This document shows, piece by piece, positions 18,379-27,008 of a DNA stretch of 64,000 bases (its first letter is position 1; each line of letters starts with the position of its first letter). The notes below the pieces were generated by a model. It was not told the DNA's origin. It ran no database searches and saw only the letters and a program-made list of their open reading frames with translations. Origin of the DNA: Bacteroidota bacterium (lineage in GTDB: Bacteria > Bacteroidota > Bacteroidia > Chitinophagales > Chitinophagaceae); contig VBAR01000002.1 in assembly GCA_005882315.1 (NCBI GenBank), positions 310,001 to 374,000 on the forward strand, written 5' to 3'. The position numbers and the translations under genes are program-made.

Positions 18379-18771
18379 ATGAAAAAGCTATTATTTCTAA
18401 GTTTAGCCACAAGTCTATTATTGACAGCCTGCAACAACGGAAGGTATAAAGACCTGACTTTAGGTGAAACTGTAAAATTGGAGAAAGATGAGAAAACGGG
18501 TCTCATGGTAAACAGTGAAACACATAAGCCTGTCTATATTTATGTTGATACTAAAACAAATGATACTATTTACGGTGCAACCGGCGAAGTGATCAACGGA
18601 CATGTTGTGAAAGTAAGTGACGGAAAATATTATTATGACGGCGACGATGAGTATAAAGTAAAATATGGTGATTATAAGAAGAAAGTTGATGGCGATGAAG
18701 TAAAGATCAAGGATGGTGATACAAAAACAAAAATTGAGGATGGTGAAAAGAAAGTGAAACAAGACGATTAA
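18379..18771 (+). CDS. small acidic/basic repeat lipoprotein
   Basis: A 130-residue lipoprotein: signal KKLLFLSLATSLLLTAC with lipobox LTAC, Cys18. The mature part is highly charged. Its C-terminal half consists of short Lys/Asp/Gly repeats (KVKYGDYKKKVDGDEVKIKD), suggesting a beta-repeat or disordered tether. Function unknown. It is divergent from the previous gene, and a perfect terminator hairpin follows. Confidence 0.75.
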   Translation: MKKLLFLSLATSLLLTACNNGRYKDLTLGETVKLEKDEKTGLMVNSETHKPVYIYVDTKTNDTIYGATGEVINGHVVKVSDGKYYYDGDDEYKVKYGDYKKKVDGDEVKIKDGDTKTKIEDGEKKVKQDD

Positions 18772-18794
18772 TTAAGCATGAGAGCAATTAATAA

Positions 18795-18828
18795 AATGCC
18801 CCGCTGATCAGCGGGGCATTTGCTTTTA
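18795..18828 (+). terminator. terminator of the 18379 lipoprotein gene
   Basis: A perfect palindrome AATGCCCCGCTGA / TCAGCGGGGCATT, followed by TGCTTTT, 24 bases after the stop. Confidence 0.85.
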
Positions 18829-18969
18829 GTACTGTTCGGTGCGTGAAGACAGGCAACCCCTCACTCATTTACCCTTTTTAAAAACATGTGAATGATGTAA
18901 TTTTTAAAAGATTCTGTGTAACATTTACCTGTTGAAGAAGCATATTTTTAAAGATTCATTTAAAATCGG

Positions 18970-20688
18970 GTGATAAATAGAAAGGTTTTGCAATCGCCTC
19001 AAGCAATAAAAACAAATTTGAAGAAAGTAACAGCTACACACAAGGGAAGAACAATAGCCTTTGGCGTTCTTATTTTCTTTATTGTCATCATCGCTGGCGG
19101 CATATTCTACTGGAATGTGAGTAAGGCAACGATCATAAAAAATAAAATAGAAAAGACCGTAAGGGAAAAGACCAATGGCCTTTACAAAATAAAATATGAT
19201 AGCCTCCGGCTAAACGAACTTTCCGGTTATTTATCCATTTCCAATATGGAGCTGATGTATGACAGCACACGGTATATTGCTCTTGACAAACTGGGTGAAG
19301 GGCCTGCTGTACTATTGAACATTCATATCCCGCAGATCATTGCATCCGGGGTAAAGACATCCCGTGTATTACTTAACAACGAGATCGTGGGCCGGAAATT
19401 AGAAATAATAAGACCGGTTATTGATATCACCTATACCAATTCCACAAAAAATAAACCGGCTACGGTTCCTCCTAAAGAAATATTTGAGCAAATACTTGGT
19501 GACCTTAAATTGTTACAAGCCGATACAGTTGTAATAACTGATGCACAGATCAACACCAGCACCCTCAAAACAAAAAAAGTAAACATTCATATGCAGGATG
19601 TTTCTATGACGCTGGTGAAACTGAGAGTGGACAGCATCAGCAATGCTGATACTTCACGCATCCTGTTTGCCGAAGAAGTGAATATTAGCTGCCGGAAAAT
19701 AACATGGCTCGCCGGAAATAAATTTTATAACTACACGGCCGATGATATTTCGATCAGTTCTGTAAATAACCAGCTCCGGGCAAAAAATTTCCGGGTCGTT
19801 CCTGTAATGGATGAAGATGCTTTTGTAAATGCCAAACCCGTACAGGATTACTGTTTCGATCTTTCGTTCAGCGATATACAACTGCAGCATATAGACATGG
19901 AGCAGTTATTTGATGCAGCTATTATAGCGGATACAATGCTGATCGGCCCGGCCAGCTTAAAAATATACTGTGACGTTGCAATACCCAGCGATATAAGAAA
20001 CCGTAAAGAACAATACCCGCTTCATATCATTGAACTCATTCCCGTTCCTGTCAATATCAAAAAGATGATCCTGTACAATGCTTTCGTTGAGTATAAAGAA
20101 AGAAGCAGTATTACCCGGCAGTCTGGCAAAGTTCAATTTTATAATATCAATGCCAATATCAGTAATATAACCAATAATAAAAATGTAATTGCAGCCAATA
20201 ATATAATGACTGCTGATATCAACGCAAAGTTCCTGAACAGCACTCCCTTAAAAACAAGCTGGAAGATCTATCTCCTGCATCCGCAGGGACGGTTTGATGT
20301 GAGTGGATCGCTTGCTGCTATGGATGCCCGGTTGTTCAACCCCCTTACTATACCCATGGGGCCTTCACGTATAAATAAAGGAACGATAAAAAGTCTTGAA
20401 TTTAATTTCAGTGGTAATGATGCCGCCATGGATGGCAATATGAAACTACTCTACGATGATTTTAATATAACCATGCTTGAAAGAGATAAAGGCGCAACAA
20501 AAATGGACCGGAAATCTTTGCAGAGTGCCATGGCAAATCTCCTTATAATAAATTCAAATCCCAAGAAGCATGGAGATATACGGGAAGTGCAAACGCATAT
20601 CGATCGTAACACGAATCAATCCATGTTTTATTTAGCGTGGAAATCCCTTTTCAATGGAATAGAAAAAACGGTAGGGATCAGGAAATGA
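18970..20688 (+). CDS. AsmA-like membrane-anchored envelope protein
   Basis: About 572 residues from a GTG start at 18970. One membrane segment (about 30-50, GVLIFFIVIIAGGIFYW) is followed by a long beta-rich periplasmic part (KIKYDSLRLNELSGYLSISN, LEFNFSGNDAAMDGNMKLLY). This resembles AsmA/DUF748-type proteins that span or line the periplasm (inference from layout; no diagnostic motif seen). The start is not certain; there is no ATG before the membrane segment. Confidence 0.6.
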   Translation: MINRKVLQSPQAIKTNLKKVTATHKGRTIAFGVLIFFIVIIAGGIFYWNVSKATIIKNKIEKTVREKTNGLYKIKYDSLRLNELSGYLSISNMELMYDSTRYIALDKLGEGPAVLLNIHIPQIIASGVKTSRVLLNNEIVGRKLEIIRPVIDITYTNSTKNKPATVPPKEIFEQILGDLKLLQADTVVITDAQINTSTLKTKKVNIHMQDVSMTLVKLRVDSISNADTSRILFAEEVNISCRKITWLAGNKFYNYTADDISISSVNNQLRAKNFRVVPVMDEDAFVNAKPVQDYCFDLSFSDIQLQHIDMEQLFDAAIIADTMLIGPASLKIYCDVAIPSDIRNRKEQYPLHIIELIPVPVNIKKMILYNAFVEYKERSSITRQSGKVQFYNINANISNITNNKNVIAANNIMTADINAKFLNSTPLKTSWKIYLLHPQGRFDVSGSLAAMDARLFNPLTIPMGPSRINKGTIKSLEFNFSGNDAAMDGNMKLLYDDFNITMLERDKGATKMDRKSLQSAMANLLIINSNPKKHGDIREVQTHIDRNTNQSMFYLAWKSLFNGIEKTVGIRK

Positions 20689-20713
20689 TCAAAGTATTTA
20701 CAGATTGACGGCA

Positions 20714-20902
20714 TTATATCTCTATCCGCTCTAAAATCATCAATACTTCCATCATTTTATTCCAGGCTACCTGCCATTCTTCTTTTGCCGTGTGCAATTT
20801 TTTATGATCATCTTCTTTTAACCCTTCTTTACTTTTCATGTATTCTTCCAGTTTGCGGACAGATTCACTATTCAGCTCTTCTAATTGTTTTTTATGTTCC
20901 AT
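20714..20902 (-). CDS. small helical protein, unknown
   Basis: A 62-residue, highly charged protein, almost all predicted helix (EHKKQLEELNSESVRKLEEY), likely a coiled coil. It starts with ATG and has no signal peptide. No family recognised. It is convergent with the AsmA-like gene. Confidence 0.5.
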   Translation of the reverse strand: MEHKKQLEELNSESVRKLEEYMKSKEGLKEDDHKKLHTAKEEWQVAWNKMMEVLMILERIEI

Positions 20903-21343
20903 ATTATTGCTATAAAAATTGTTGATGATAATAAACTCACTATAAAGTTAAGAATGTAATATGAGGTTTGGGGAATTTGTATATTTAGGGCAGGCAGTTT
21001 TTCTTTTTCGCTTTAAATAAGGAGTCAACTATATCGACGCAAACGAAATTGTATTCCCGTGTTCCATCGGAACACATCGTGGGTAGAAAATAAATTCGAG
21101 ATTGTATCAGCGTTCCATAGGAACGCATGGTGCTTGCAACAACATTTCACCAAACGTTTCGATGGAACGTTATCAAGCATTATCATTATTCGGCTACCCA
21201 ACAAATGTCCCTACGGGACATGTTGAATAGTTTGATATGTGCTGAATAGAATTCCCAAACGTACAAGAGTGCGACGCAACAGACGATGATAGTAGCAACC
21301 CAGCCGGCTACATAATCATACTCCCCCTTATCTTTGCTTCATC
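20903..21343. repeat. non-coding spacer with four REP-like palindromes
   Basis: A 441-bp spacer without a credible gene. It holds four short palindromes: GTGTTCC-ATC-GGAACAC (21059-21075), GCGTTCC-ATA-GGAACGC (21110-21126), AACGTTTC-GAT-GGAACGTT (21153-21171) and ATGTCCC-TAC-GGGACAT (21205-21221). An outer pair GGGTAG (21081-21086) / CTACCC (21194-21199) embraces the last three. They look like REP-type elements. Confidence 0.65.
21329..21336 (+). promoter_or_regulatory. -7 box just before the carboxylase gene
   Basis: TATCTTTG matches TAnnTTTG and ends only 7 bases before the ATG at 21344, which implies a leaderless or nearly leaderless transcript. Confidence 0.5.
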
Positions 21344-22990
21344 ATGAGCAAAGACTTTAACCGCAATGAAGATGTTTTAAAGATGCAGTGGACAGATATG
21401 CGCCGCAAGCTGGAAAAAATTTATGAAGGCGGTGGTAAGAAAGCTGCCGATAAGCAAAAAGAAAAAAATAAACTCACTCCCCGTCAGCGTATTGAATATT
21501 TAGCTGATAAGAATAAACCCTTTATTGAGATCGGCGCATTTGCCGGTTATGAAATGTATGAAGCCGAAGGCGGTTGCCCTGCAGGCGGTACTGTTGCAGG
21601 TGTAGGTTATGTAAGTGGCAGGCAATGTGTGATCGTTGCAAACGATCAGACAGTAAAAGCCGGTGCATGGTTTCCTATTACGGGTAAAAAAAATCTGCGC
21701 ATGCAGGAGATAGCAATGGAAAATCATTTACCCATTATCTATCTCGTTGACAGTGCCGGTGTATTTCTTCCTATGCAGGATGAAATTTTTCCTGATAAAG
21801 AACATTTCGGCCGCATCTTCCGCAATAATGCCCGCATGAGTGCCATGGGCATTACACAAATTGCTGCAGTGATGGGCCCCTGCGTTGCAGGCGGCGCATA
21901 CTTACCTATTATGAGTGATGAAACGCTAATGGTAGAAGGCAACGGTTCTATATTCCTGGCGGGGCCTTATCTCGTTAAAGCTGCTATTGGTGAAGATGTA
22001 GATATAGAGACTCTCGGTGGTGCAGCAACACATACAGAGATAAGCGGCATTGCCGATTATAAATTCAAAACCGAACAGGAATGCATGGATCATATTAAAA
22101 AAATGTTTTCCATGCTGGGTGAAAAAGCAACAGCAGGTTTTGACAGGATGAAATCTACTGAACCCAAAAAGAATGCTGATGATCTGTTCGGCATTTTTGC
22201 AGCAGAAGGCAAGCCTTATGATATGGTGGAGATAATTGAACGCCTTGTTGATGGTCCTCCTGATAAATCAGGAGGTAATTCATTCGAACAGTTCAAAGAA
22301 GATTATGGCAAAACAATTATCTGTGGTTATGGTCGTATTGATGGCTGGGCCGTAGGTATTGTTGCTAATCAAAGAAAAATTGTAAAGAGTAAGAAAGGAG
22401 AGATGCAACTCGGCGGTGTTATTTATAATGACAGTGCTGATAAAGCTGCACGTTTTATTCTCAACTGCAATCAAAAGAAAATTCCTTTGTTGTTCCTGCA
22501 GGATGTTACTGGTTTTATGGTTGGCAGCCGCAGCGAACATGCAGGTATCATTAAAGACGGAGCTAAGATGGTGAATGCAGTTGCTAATTCTGTTGTTCCG
22601 AAAATAACGATCATCATCGGCAATAGTTATGGCGCCGGCAACTATGCTATGTGTGGCAAAGCTTATGATCCGCGATTTATTTATGCATGGCCTTCGGCAA
22701 AAATTGCTGTGATGGGAGGGGAGCAGGCTGCTAAAACTTTATTGCAGATACAAGTGTCATCTATGAAAGCAAAAGGCAAAGAAGTAAGTGCAGTAGAAGA
22801 AAAAGAATTGCTGGATAAGATCATCAGCCGATATGAAAAACAAACTTTACCTGAATATGCTGCTGCCCGGATGTGGGTAGATGCGATCATCGATCCTGCC
22901 GAAACAAGAATGCATATTGCTGAAGCAATTGCTGCAGCTAATCATAACCCCGAAATGGGTGAATTGAAGACGGGGGTTTTCCAGGTCTAA
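21344..22990 (+). CDS. acyl-CoA carboxylase, carboxyltransferase (beta) subunit
   Basis: A 548-residue carboxyltransferase subunit that moves the carboxyl group from biotin to an acyl-CoA. Sequence features point to the methylcrotonoyl-CoA carboxylase branch rather than propionyl-CoA: LPIIYLVDSAGVFLPMQDEI, FPDKEHFGRIFRNNARMS, GPCVAGGAYLPIMSDE and FLAGPYLVKAAIGEDV. The second crotonase-like half has GFMVGSRSEHAGI and the oxyanion-type loop GNSYGAGNYAMCG. No biotin-carrier/alpha subunit gene is next to it. If it is MCC, the role is leucine breakdown (inference). Confidence 0.9.
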   Translation: MSKDFNRNEDVLKMQWTDMRRKLEKIYEGGGKKAADKQKEKNKLTPRQRIEYLADKNKPFIEIGAFAGYEMYEAEGGCPAGGTVAGVGYVSGRQCVIVANDQTVKAGAWFPITGKKNLRMQEIAMENHLPIIYLVDSAGVFLPMQDEIFPDKEHFGRIFRNNARMSAMGITQIAAVMGPCVAGGAYLPIMSDETLMVEGNGSIFLAGPYLVKAAIGEDVDIETLGGAATHTEISGIADYKFKTEQECMDHIKKMFSMLGEKATAGFDRMKSTEPKKNADDLFGIFAAEGKPYDMVEIIERLVDGPPDKSGGNSFEQFKEDYGKTIICGYGRIDGWAVGIVANQRKIVKSKKGEMQLGGVIYNDSADKAARFILNCNQKKIPLLFLQDVTGFMVGSRSEHAGIIKDGAKMVNAVANSVVPKITIIIGNSYGAGNYAMCGKAYDPRFIYAWPSAKIAVMGGEQAAKTLLQIQVSSMKAKGKEVSAVEEKELLDKIISRYEKQTLPEYAAARMWVDAIIDPAETRMHIAEAIAAANHNPEMGELKTGVFQV

Positions 22991-23008
22991 AGACATGGTA
23001 TAATTCCT

Positions 23009-23100
23009 GGCCACAGAGAATCCACGGAGTATGAAAAGAGTTACACAGAGCAAAGCTGATATCTCTGCGGCTCTCTGTTTTTCTGTGGTTCTCAGTGGCC
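23009..23100. repeat. 92-bp dispersed repeat, copy 2
   Basis: Same layout as 17546-17637: begins GGCCACAGAGAA, contains CTGATATCTCTGCGGCTCTC and ends CTCAGTGGCC. It lies directly after the carboxylase gene. Differences between the copies include both arms, with the terminal inverted repeat largely kept. Confidence 0.8.
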
Positions 23101-23202
23101 AATCTTTTCTTATCCTAAAGCCTTGAGTTTGTTGGCAAAATCAGTTTTTTAGATTTATCAAATTTCCCTACATTCACTCCCTGAAACCAAAGCACTAACA
23201 GC

Positions 23203-23898
23203 ATGAGAAAAACAATTTTACCCATTGCTCTCTTTTTATCTGTATCCGTATTTTTAGCATCATGTAAAAATGATGAATACCTGCTTACGCCACCGCCTAT
23301 TTCCGATCAGTCTTTTAGTGAAGAGTTTGAAACTACTTCAGGCGCAACCGGGAATGGCTGGACATTTATCAATAAAAGTTCGCCGATCGGTGCTGGTGGC
23401 TGGATAGGTGGCACATTTGCACCAACACTTCCTTTATTCTCGGGTTCGGGTTATGCATACAGCTTTAATACAGTTGCACAGGGCGACGCCGGTTATACGA
23501 TCGAAAGCACTATCAGTAACTGGATAGTTTCAAAACCCATTATGCTGCAGAATGGTGATAAAATAGTTTTTTATACGAATAGCCTTACGTTGGACCTGAC
23601 AGCGACAGGACTGGAACTAAGAATGAATAAGCATAACAATGGTACCAACGTTGGCGATGGCGATGATCCGGGTGATTTTGATGAAACACTCACTACTGTA
23701 AATACTTTCCAAACAGTTAATGCAGCTGATTCATATCCGACCACATGGACACGGTTTGAAGGTACTGTGAGGGGTTTGAATAAGCCGGTTGAGGGTCGTA
23801 TAGCCTTACGTTATTTTGTTCCTCACAATTACCAGTACAATGCAGCTACTACCATCGTTGCAGTTGATCGTTTTACCTATACAAGTGTGAAAAAATAA
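23203..23898 (+). CDS. lipoprotein with choice-of-anchor-J-like domain
   Basis: A 231-residue lipoprotein: signal KTILPIALFLSVSVFLASC with Cys21. The mature part (QSFSEEFETTSGATGNGWTF, WIVSKPIMLQNGDKIVFYT) resembles the choice-of-anchor J / DUF5017-type jelly-roll domain found in Bacteroidetes surface proteins. Ligand unknown. A terminator follows directly. Confidence 0.7.
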   Translation: MRKTILPIALFLSVSVFLASCKNDEYLLTPPPISDQSFSEEFETTSGATGNGWTFINKSSPIGAGGWIGGTFAPTLPLFSGSGYAYSFNTVAQGDAGYTIESTISNWIVSKPIMLQNGDKIVFYTNSLTLDLTATGLELRMNKHNNGTNVGDGDDPGDFDETLTTVNTFQTVNAADSYPTTWTRFEGTVRGLNKPVEGRIALRYFVPHNYQYNAATTIVAVDRFTYTSVKK

Positions 23899-23918
23899 TT
23901 TGAGCTCCATAAAAACGA

Positions 23919-23950
23919 AATGGGCATCTTTACCGGTGCCCATTTTTTTT
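23919..23950 (+). terminator. terminator between the lipoprotein gene and rnhA
   Basis: AATGGGCA / TGCCCATT stem, 10-base loop, then eight T. It ends just 9 bases before the rnhA ATG, so rnhA must have its promoter inside or downstream of this hairpin, or depend on read-through. Confidence 0.8.
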
Positions 23951-23958
23951 AGATAAAC

Positions 23959-24429
23959 ATGCAACAGATCGTTATTTATACAGATGGTTCATCCCGTGGT
24001 AATCCTGGTCCCGGCGGTTATGGGGTGGTATTATTGAGTGGCAACCTGCGCAAGGAATTATCGCAGGGGTATAAACTTACTACCAATAACCGGATGGAAC
24101 TGATGGCTGTAATCGCCGGCCTGGAAGCATTGAAGAAAGAAAATCTTAATGTTACTATTTATTCCGATAGCCAGTATGTGGTGAATGCAGTTGAGAAAGG
24201 ATGGTTGAAAAACTGGATAGCTACCAATTTTAAAGGCGGCAAAAAAAACCGGGATCTCTGGATGGCTTATCATGAGCTTTCACAAAAACAAAAAATAAAA
24301 TTTGTTTGGGTAAAGGGCCATGCAGATAATCCCTGGAATAATCGCTGTGATGAGCTTGCTACGGAAGCAGCGGATTCACATCATCATACTTTACTTATTG
24401 ATGAAGGATATGAAGCCGACAAAAAATGA
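23959..24429 (+). CDS. rnhA: ribonuclease HI
   Basis: A 156-residue RNase HI that cuts the RNA strand of RNA-DNA hybrids. All catalytic residues are visible: Asp9 (YTDGSSRGNPGPGGYG), Glu47 (NNRMELMAV), Asp70 (IYSDSQYV) and Asp131 (NNRCDELA), with the His121 loop VKGHADNPW. The basic protrusion (KGGKKNRDLW) is also present. Normal length, followed by a strong terminator. Confidence 0.96.
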   Translation: MQQIVIYTDGSSRGNPGPGGYGVVLLSGNLRKELSQGYKLTTNNRMELMAVIAGLEALKKENLNVTIYSDSQYVVNAVEKGWLKNWIATNFKGGKKNRDLWMAYHELSQKQKIKFVWVKGHADNPWNNRCDELATEAADSHHHTLLIDEGYEADKK

Positions 24430-24435
24430 TTCAAT

Positions 24436-24465
24436 AAAAAACCCCGGGCAGAGCCGGGGTTTTTT
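24436..24465. terminator. bidirectional terminator between rnhA and the DUF6580 gene
   Basis: ACCCCGG / CCGGGGT stem with a GCAGAG loop, flanked by A5 and T6, between two convergent genes. Confidence 0.9.
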
Positions 24466-24481
24466 ATTCAGAATAAATTCT

Positions 24482-25054
24482 TTATGCTAAAGTCAGTGAA
24501 GTTTTATGTTTTGTAAGATAGTTATACGCTAAAAGTATAAGAGGTAAAAAGATAAATGTAGCTGCTATTGAATTTCTGTAAAAAGGAAGAGCAGCTTCAT
24601 AGCAGGTAAGCAACCCATTAAAAGTTCTTGGATATATTGCTTCAGCTGCCGGATTCATCCAAACACTAAAGTTTGAAATTAAAAAGTATACAGTCGGAGC
24701 TGCTGCAGCACCCAATGCAAGACTTGAATAGCTTCTTCCTTTCAGCAACCAGCCAATAGCCGTTGCACTCAACAGGATCAGGTAGTTTTTCCATTGGTTA
24801 TTGTAGAAACCGGGATACTTAAACTCGTTTAAGCTATACAATATTTGTATTACTGCATCACTTAAAAACAATGCAATCAGCGGCAGCAGGAAAGATGCAT
24901 CTTTTTGTTTAATAATAAAACCTGAGAACAGGGCGATAGCAATTATGGGTGAAAAACCTGACCATTCCAGTTCGGGTCCGAAGAAAAGTTTGCAGACTGT
25001 AGTGATTACAACCAGTATGGCAGTGAATAAAATAAGTTTACTGTTGACCTTCAT
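24482..25054 (-). CDS. DUF6580-type integral membrane protein
   Basis: A 190-residue protein with about five or six membrane segments and the motif WSGFSPIIAIALFSGF, typical of DUF6580 putative transport proteins. These look like substrate-capture (ECF S-like) subunits, but the substrate is unknown. It is monocistronic and convergent with rnhA. Confidence 0.75.
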   Translation of the reverse strand: MKVNSKLILFTAILVVITTVCKLFFGPELEWSGFSPIIAIALFSGFIIKQKDASFLLPLIALFLSDAVIQILYSLNEFKYPGFYNNQWKNYLILLSATAIGWLLKGRSYSSLALGAAAAPTVYFLISNFSVWMNPAAEAIYPRTFNGLLTCYEAALPFYRNSIAATFIFLPLILLAYNYLTKHKTSLTLA

Positions 25055-25207
25055 GATATTAAGTTATTTATTTTTTAGACGTACAAATGTAAGCCACAAA
25101 AATAGCAGAATTGAAGCAAACAACCTTTCAAGTTATTCACCTTTGTGATCAGTATCTTCATACTGAACTTTTTAAACGATTATATTAAATTGCTATAAAT
25201 CAAAACC

Positions 25208-25564
25208 ATGGCTTCTCATAACGAAATGGGGCAGGCAGGGGAGGAACTGGCCATTCAGTGGCTGCGGAAAAATGATTTTGAGATATTACACCATAACTGG
25301 CGGTTTTCTTATCATGAAATTGACATCATTGCAAAGAAAAATGAACTGCTTCATTTTATAGAAGTAAAAACAAGGGTTAATGAGAAAGGCGGTTACCCGG
25401 AACAAAGTGTGACCAAAACAAAATTTCGGCACCTGCAAAGAGCGGCTGAGCAATACCTGCATCAGCATCCGCAATACAAAAGAATTCAGTTTGATATTTT
25501 ATCCATCATCATTCCCCGCTTAGGCGAACCGGAGTATTTCTTTATTGAGGATGTTTTTTTATAG
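25208..25564 (+). CDS. YraN family (UPF0102) nuclease-fold protein
   Basis: A 118-residue protein of the YraN/UPF0102 family with the endonuclease-like core: Glu in GEELAIQWLRKN, Asp in HEIDIIAKK, and the E-x-K motif FIEVKTRVN. The family fold is that of restriction/Holliday-junction nucleases; the cellular role is unsettled. Full length. Confidence 0.9.
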   Translation: MASHNEMGQAGEELAIQWLRKNDFEILHHNWRFSYHEIDIIAKKNELLHFIEVKTRVNEKGGYPEQSVTKTKFRHLQRAAEQYLHQHPQYKRIQFDILSIIIPRLGEPEYFFIEDVFL

Positions 25565-25675
25565 TCCACAGTCATCAGACGACAGACCACAGAAAGATTT
25601 TGATTGGTAATAGTGAATGACTTTTTTAACGACTCTATCTGTTGACTGTGGACTGTAGACCGTTGACTGACTCCA
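25563..25675. repeat. short-unit inverted repeat spacer (GTCCACAGTC type)
   Basis: The left side carries GTCCACAGTCATCAGACGAC and GACCACAG; the right side carries CTGTTGACTGTGGACTGTAG and CGTTGACTG. The two arms are near-complementary and built from short GAC/GTC units. The right arm is translated as the last codons of the YkgJ-like gene. Confidence 0.6.
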
Positions 25676-26153
25676 TCATCTTCTCCACCATCTTAAACGT
25701 TGCCGGGCAGCTATCGAGGTTTGCTTTATGCACATGAATGTAATCAACTACTTTTCTTTTGGTAAGATGTGGAAAGCCTTTGCAGTCATCCGGCCTTATA
25801 GAATAGATGTTACATTTATTTGTTTCATTATCGAGAAACTGGCAGGGGGTATGCTTATTCATCCAGTCGCCAACCTTATCTTTCTTCAACCATTTCTTTT
25901 TAAATGCATCCACCGTCATGCCGAAATGTTTTGAGATCCGCTTCATGTCCTTCGGAGTATAGGTCGGTGTCATCGTCTTGCAGCAATTGGCGCAGCTCAG
26001 GCAATCTGTTTCTTTCCATACCTCTTTATCAATTGTCACCATCGTAGCAAAAAGCTTTTTTGGAGGGTTCGCTTCAATTTTTGAAAGAAAGCGTTTCAGC
26101 TTTGATTTGTGGTGTCTTACTTTGAGGCGAAAAGATCGAAGGTTTACTTGCAT
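25635..26153 (-). CDS. YkgJ family cysteine cluster protein
   Basis: A 172-residue protein with the YkgJ/CxxCxxCC zinc- or iron-cluster motif: Cys51, Cys54, Cys57, Cys58 (CLSCANCC), followed by CQF, CNIYSIRPDDC and GFPHL. Exact function is unknown. The last residues (NGLQSTVNR) come from the low-complexity repeat at 25563-25675, so the natural C-terminus has probably been extended. Confidence 0.85.
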   Translation of the reverse strand: MQVNLRSFRLKVRHHKSKLKRFLSKIEANPPKKLFATMVTIDKEVWKETDCLSCANCCKTMTPTYTPKDMKRISKHFGMTVDAFKKKWLKKDKVGDWMNKHTPCQFLDNETNKCNIYSIRPDDCKGFPHLTKRKVVDYIHVHKANLDSCPATFKMVEKMMESVNGLQSTVNR

Positions 26154-26162
26154 GGTTTAAAG

Positions 26163-26279
26163 ATGGGCAGCGAAGATAGTCATTCATTGCTGCAGGTGAA
26201 AGTGAATGAGGATTACTCTAAAAGATTTTTTGAGGCTTATAAAGGGGCATTGGCTATTTTTGTTGAAACCAAAAAATAG
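26163..26279 (+). CDS. possible 38-aa small protein
   Basis: ATG to TAG, reading GSEDSHSLLQVKVNEDYSKR then FFEAYKGALAIFVETKK. The amino-acid composition is natural, and the stop lies 3 bases before the ATG of the next gene, which suggests translational coupling. It starts 9 bases from the divergent YkgJ start, so both promoters would overlap. No family recognised. Confidence 0.4.
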   Translation: MGSEDSHSLLQVKVNEDYSKRFFEAYKGALAIFVETKK

Positions 26280-26282
26280 GAT

Positions 26283-26951
26283 ATGCGTTATCTTTTATCT
26301 TTTATTGTTATTATCTGTCTTGTTTACACAAATAGTTCATGTTCTTCAAAATCATCAGGGCCTGCTACTTATTGTGATACTGCATGTCTGAAAGACACGT
26401 TGAAGTTCGAACAAAAAATACCGGATAACCTGCGGGTGTATATTACAGTAAGAAACTGTAAAGCGGATTCCATACAGTGGACGAATGCCTATCTCAATAA
26501 CTGGCTAAAACTGGATTTTGCAGAGGTCGTTTCTCCTGATGTAAGAGTTAATAGAGACAATATCACTATTCATTTTGTAGACACTGCTTATGCCTGGCTT
26601 GAAATGAGGGATTGCATAAGCGGAAGAGGTTATTTGTCAAAACTTACTTTTGATCCAAAAGCAAAACGCAGCCGCTATACCAGCGGGTTAACCCGTTTTG
26701 ATAAAAAAAATGTTGTTGAAGACGGGCTGATCGCTTATTTCGATCGTGTGTTTGTGTATGTACAAAACATTAAAACTGGTGAAGTGCAGCAAATGAAAAT
26801 TGCCGGGCAAACGGGTCTTGAATTCGATTATGATCATTTCAGGGATTTGCTCGACTCTGTAAATATTACCAGCAAACGTATTTATGCACGGGTAAAGAAA
26901 ACACCTGAATCAAATTGGGAGGATATTGAAAAGAATATTTCTTTTAAATAA
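26283..26951 (+). CDS. exported protein of unknown function
   Basis: A 222-residue protein with a signal or lipoprotein signal (RYLLSFIVIICLVYTNSSCSS, Cys near residue 20). The mature part has an early cysteine pair (YCDTACLKD) and beta-rich segments (NITIHFVDTAYAWLEMRDC). I do not recognise the family. It lies 57 bases before xerD. Confidence 0.65.
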   Translation: MRYLLSFIVIICLVYTNSSCSSKSSGPATYCDTACLKDTLKFEQKIPDNLRVYITVRNCKADSIQWTNAYLNNWLKLDFAEVVSPDVRVNRDNITIHFVDTAYAWLEMRDCISGRGYLSKLTFDPKAKRSRYTSGLTRFDKKNVVEDGLIAYFDRVFVYVQNIKTGEVQQMKIAGQTGLEFDYDHFRDLLDSVNITSKRIYARVKKTPESNWEDIEKNISFK

Positions 26952-27008
26952 ATGGTGCAGGTAGTCAGGTCAATCTATAACCCAATATCTTAATATCTCA
27001 ATTACTCT

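Noticed and set aside
18189-18449. 86-codon plus-strand frame in the divergent spacer
   Set aside because: It overlaps the well-supported lipoprotein start at 18379 in another frame and has no recognisable features.
21059-21221. CRISPR-like array
   Set aside because: The palindromes differ from each other, spacing is irregular, and no cas genes are present.
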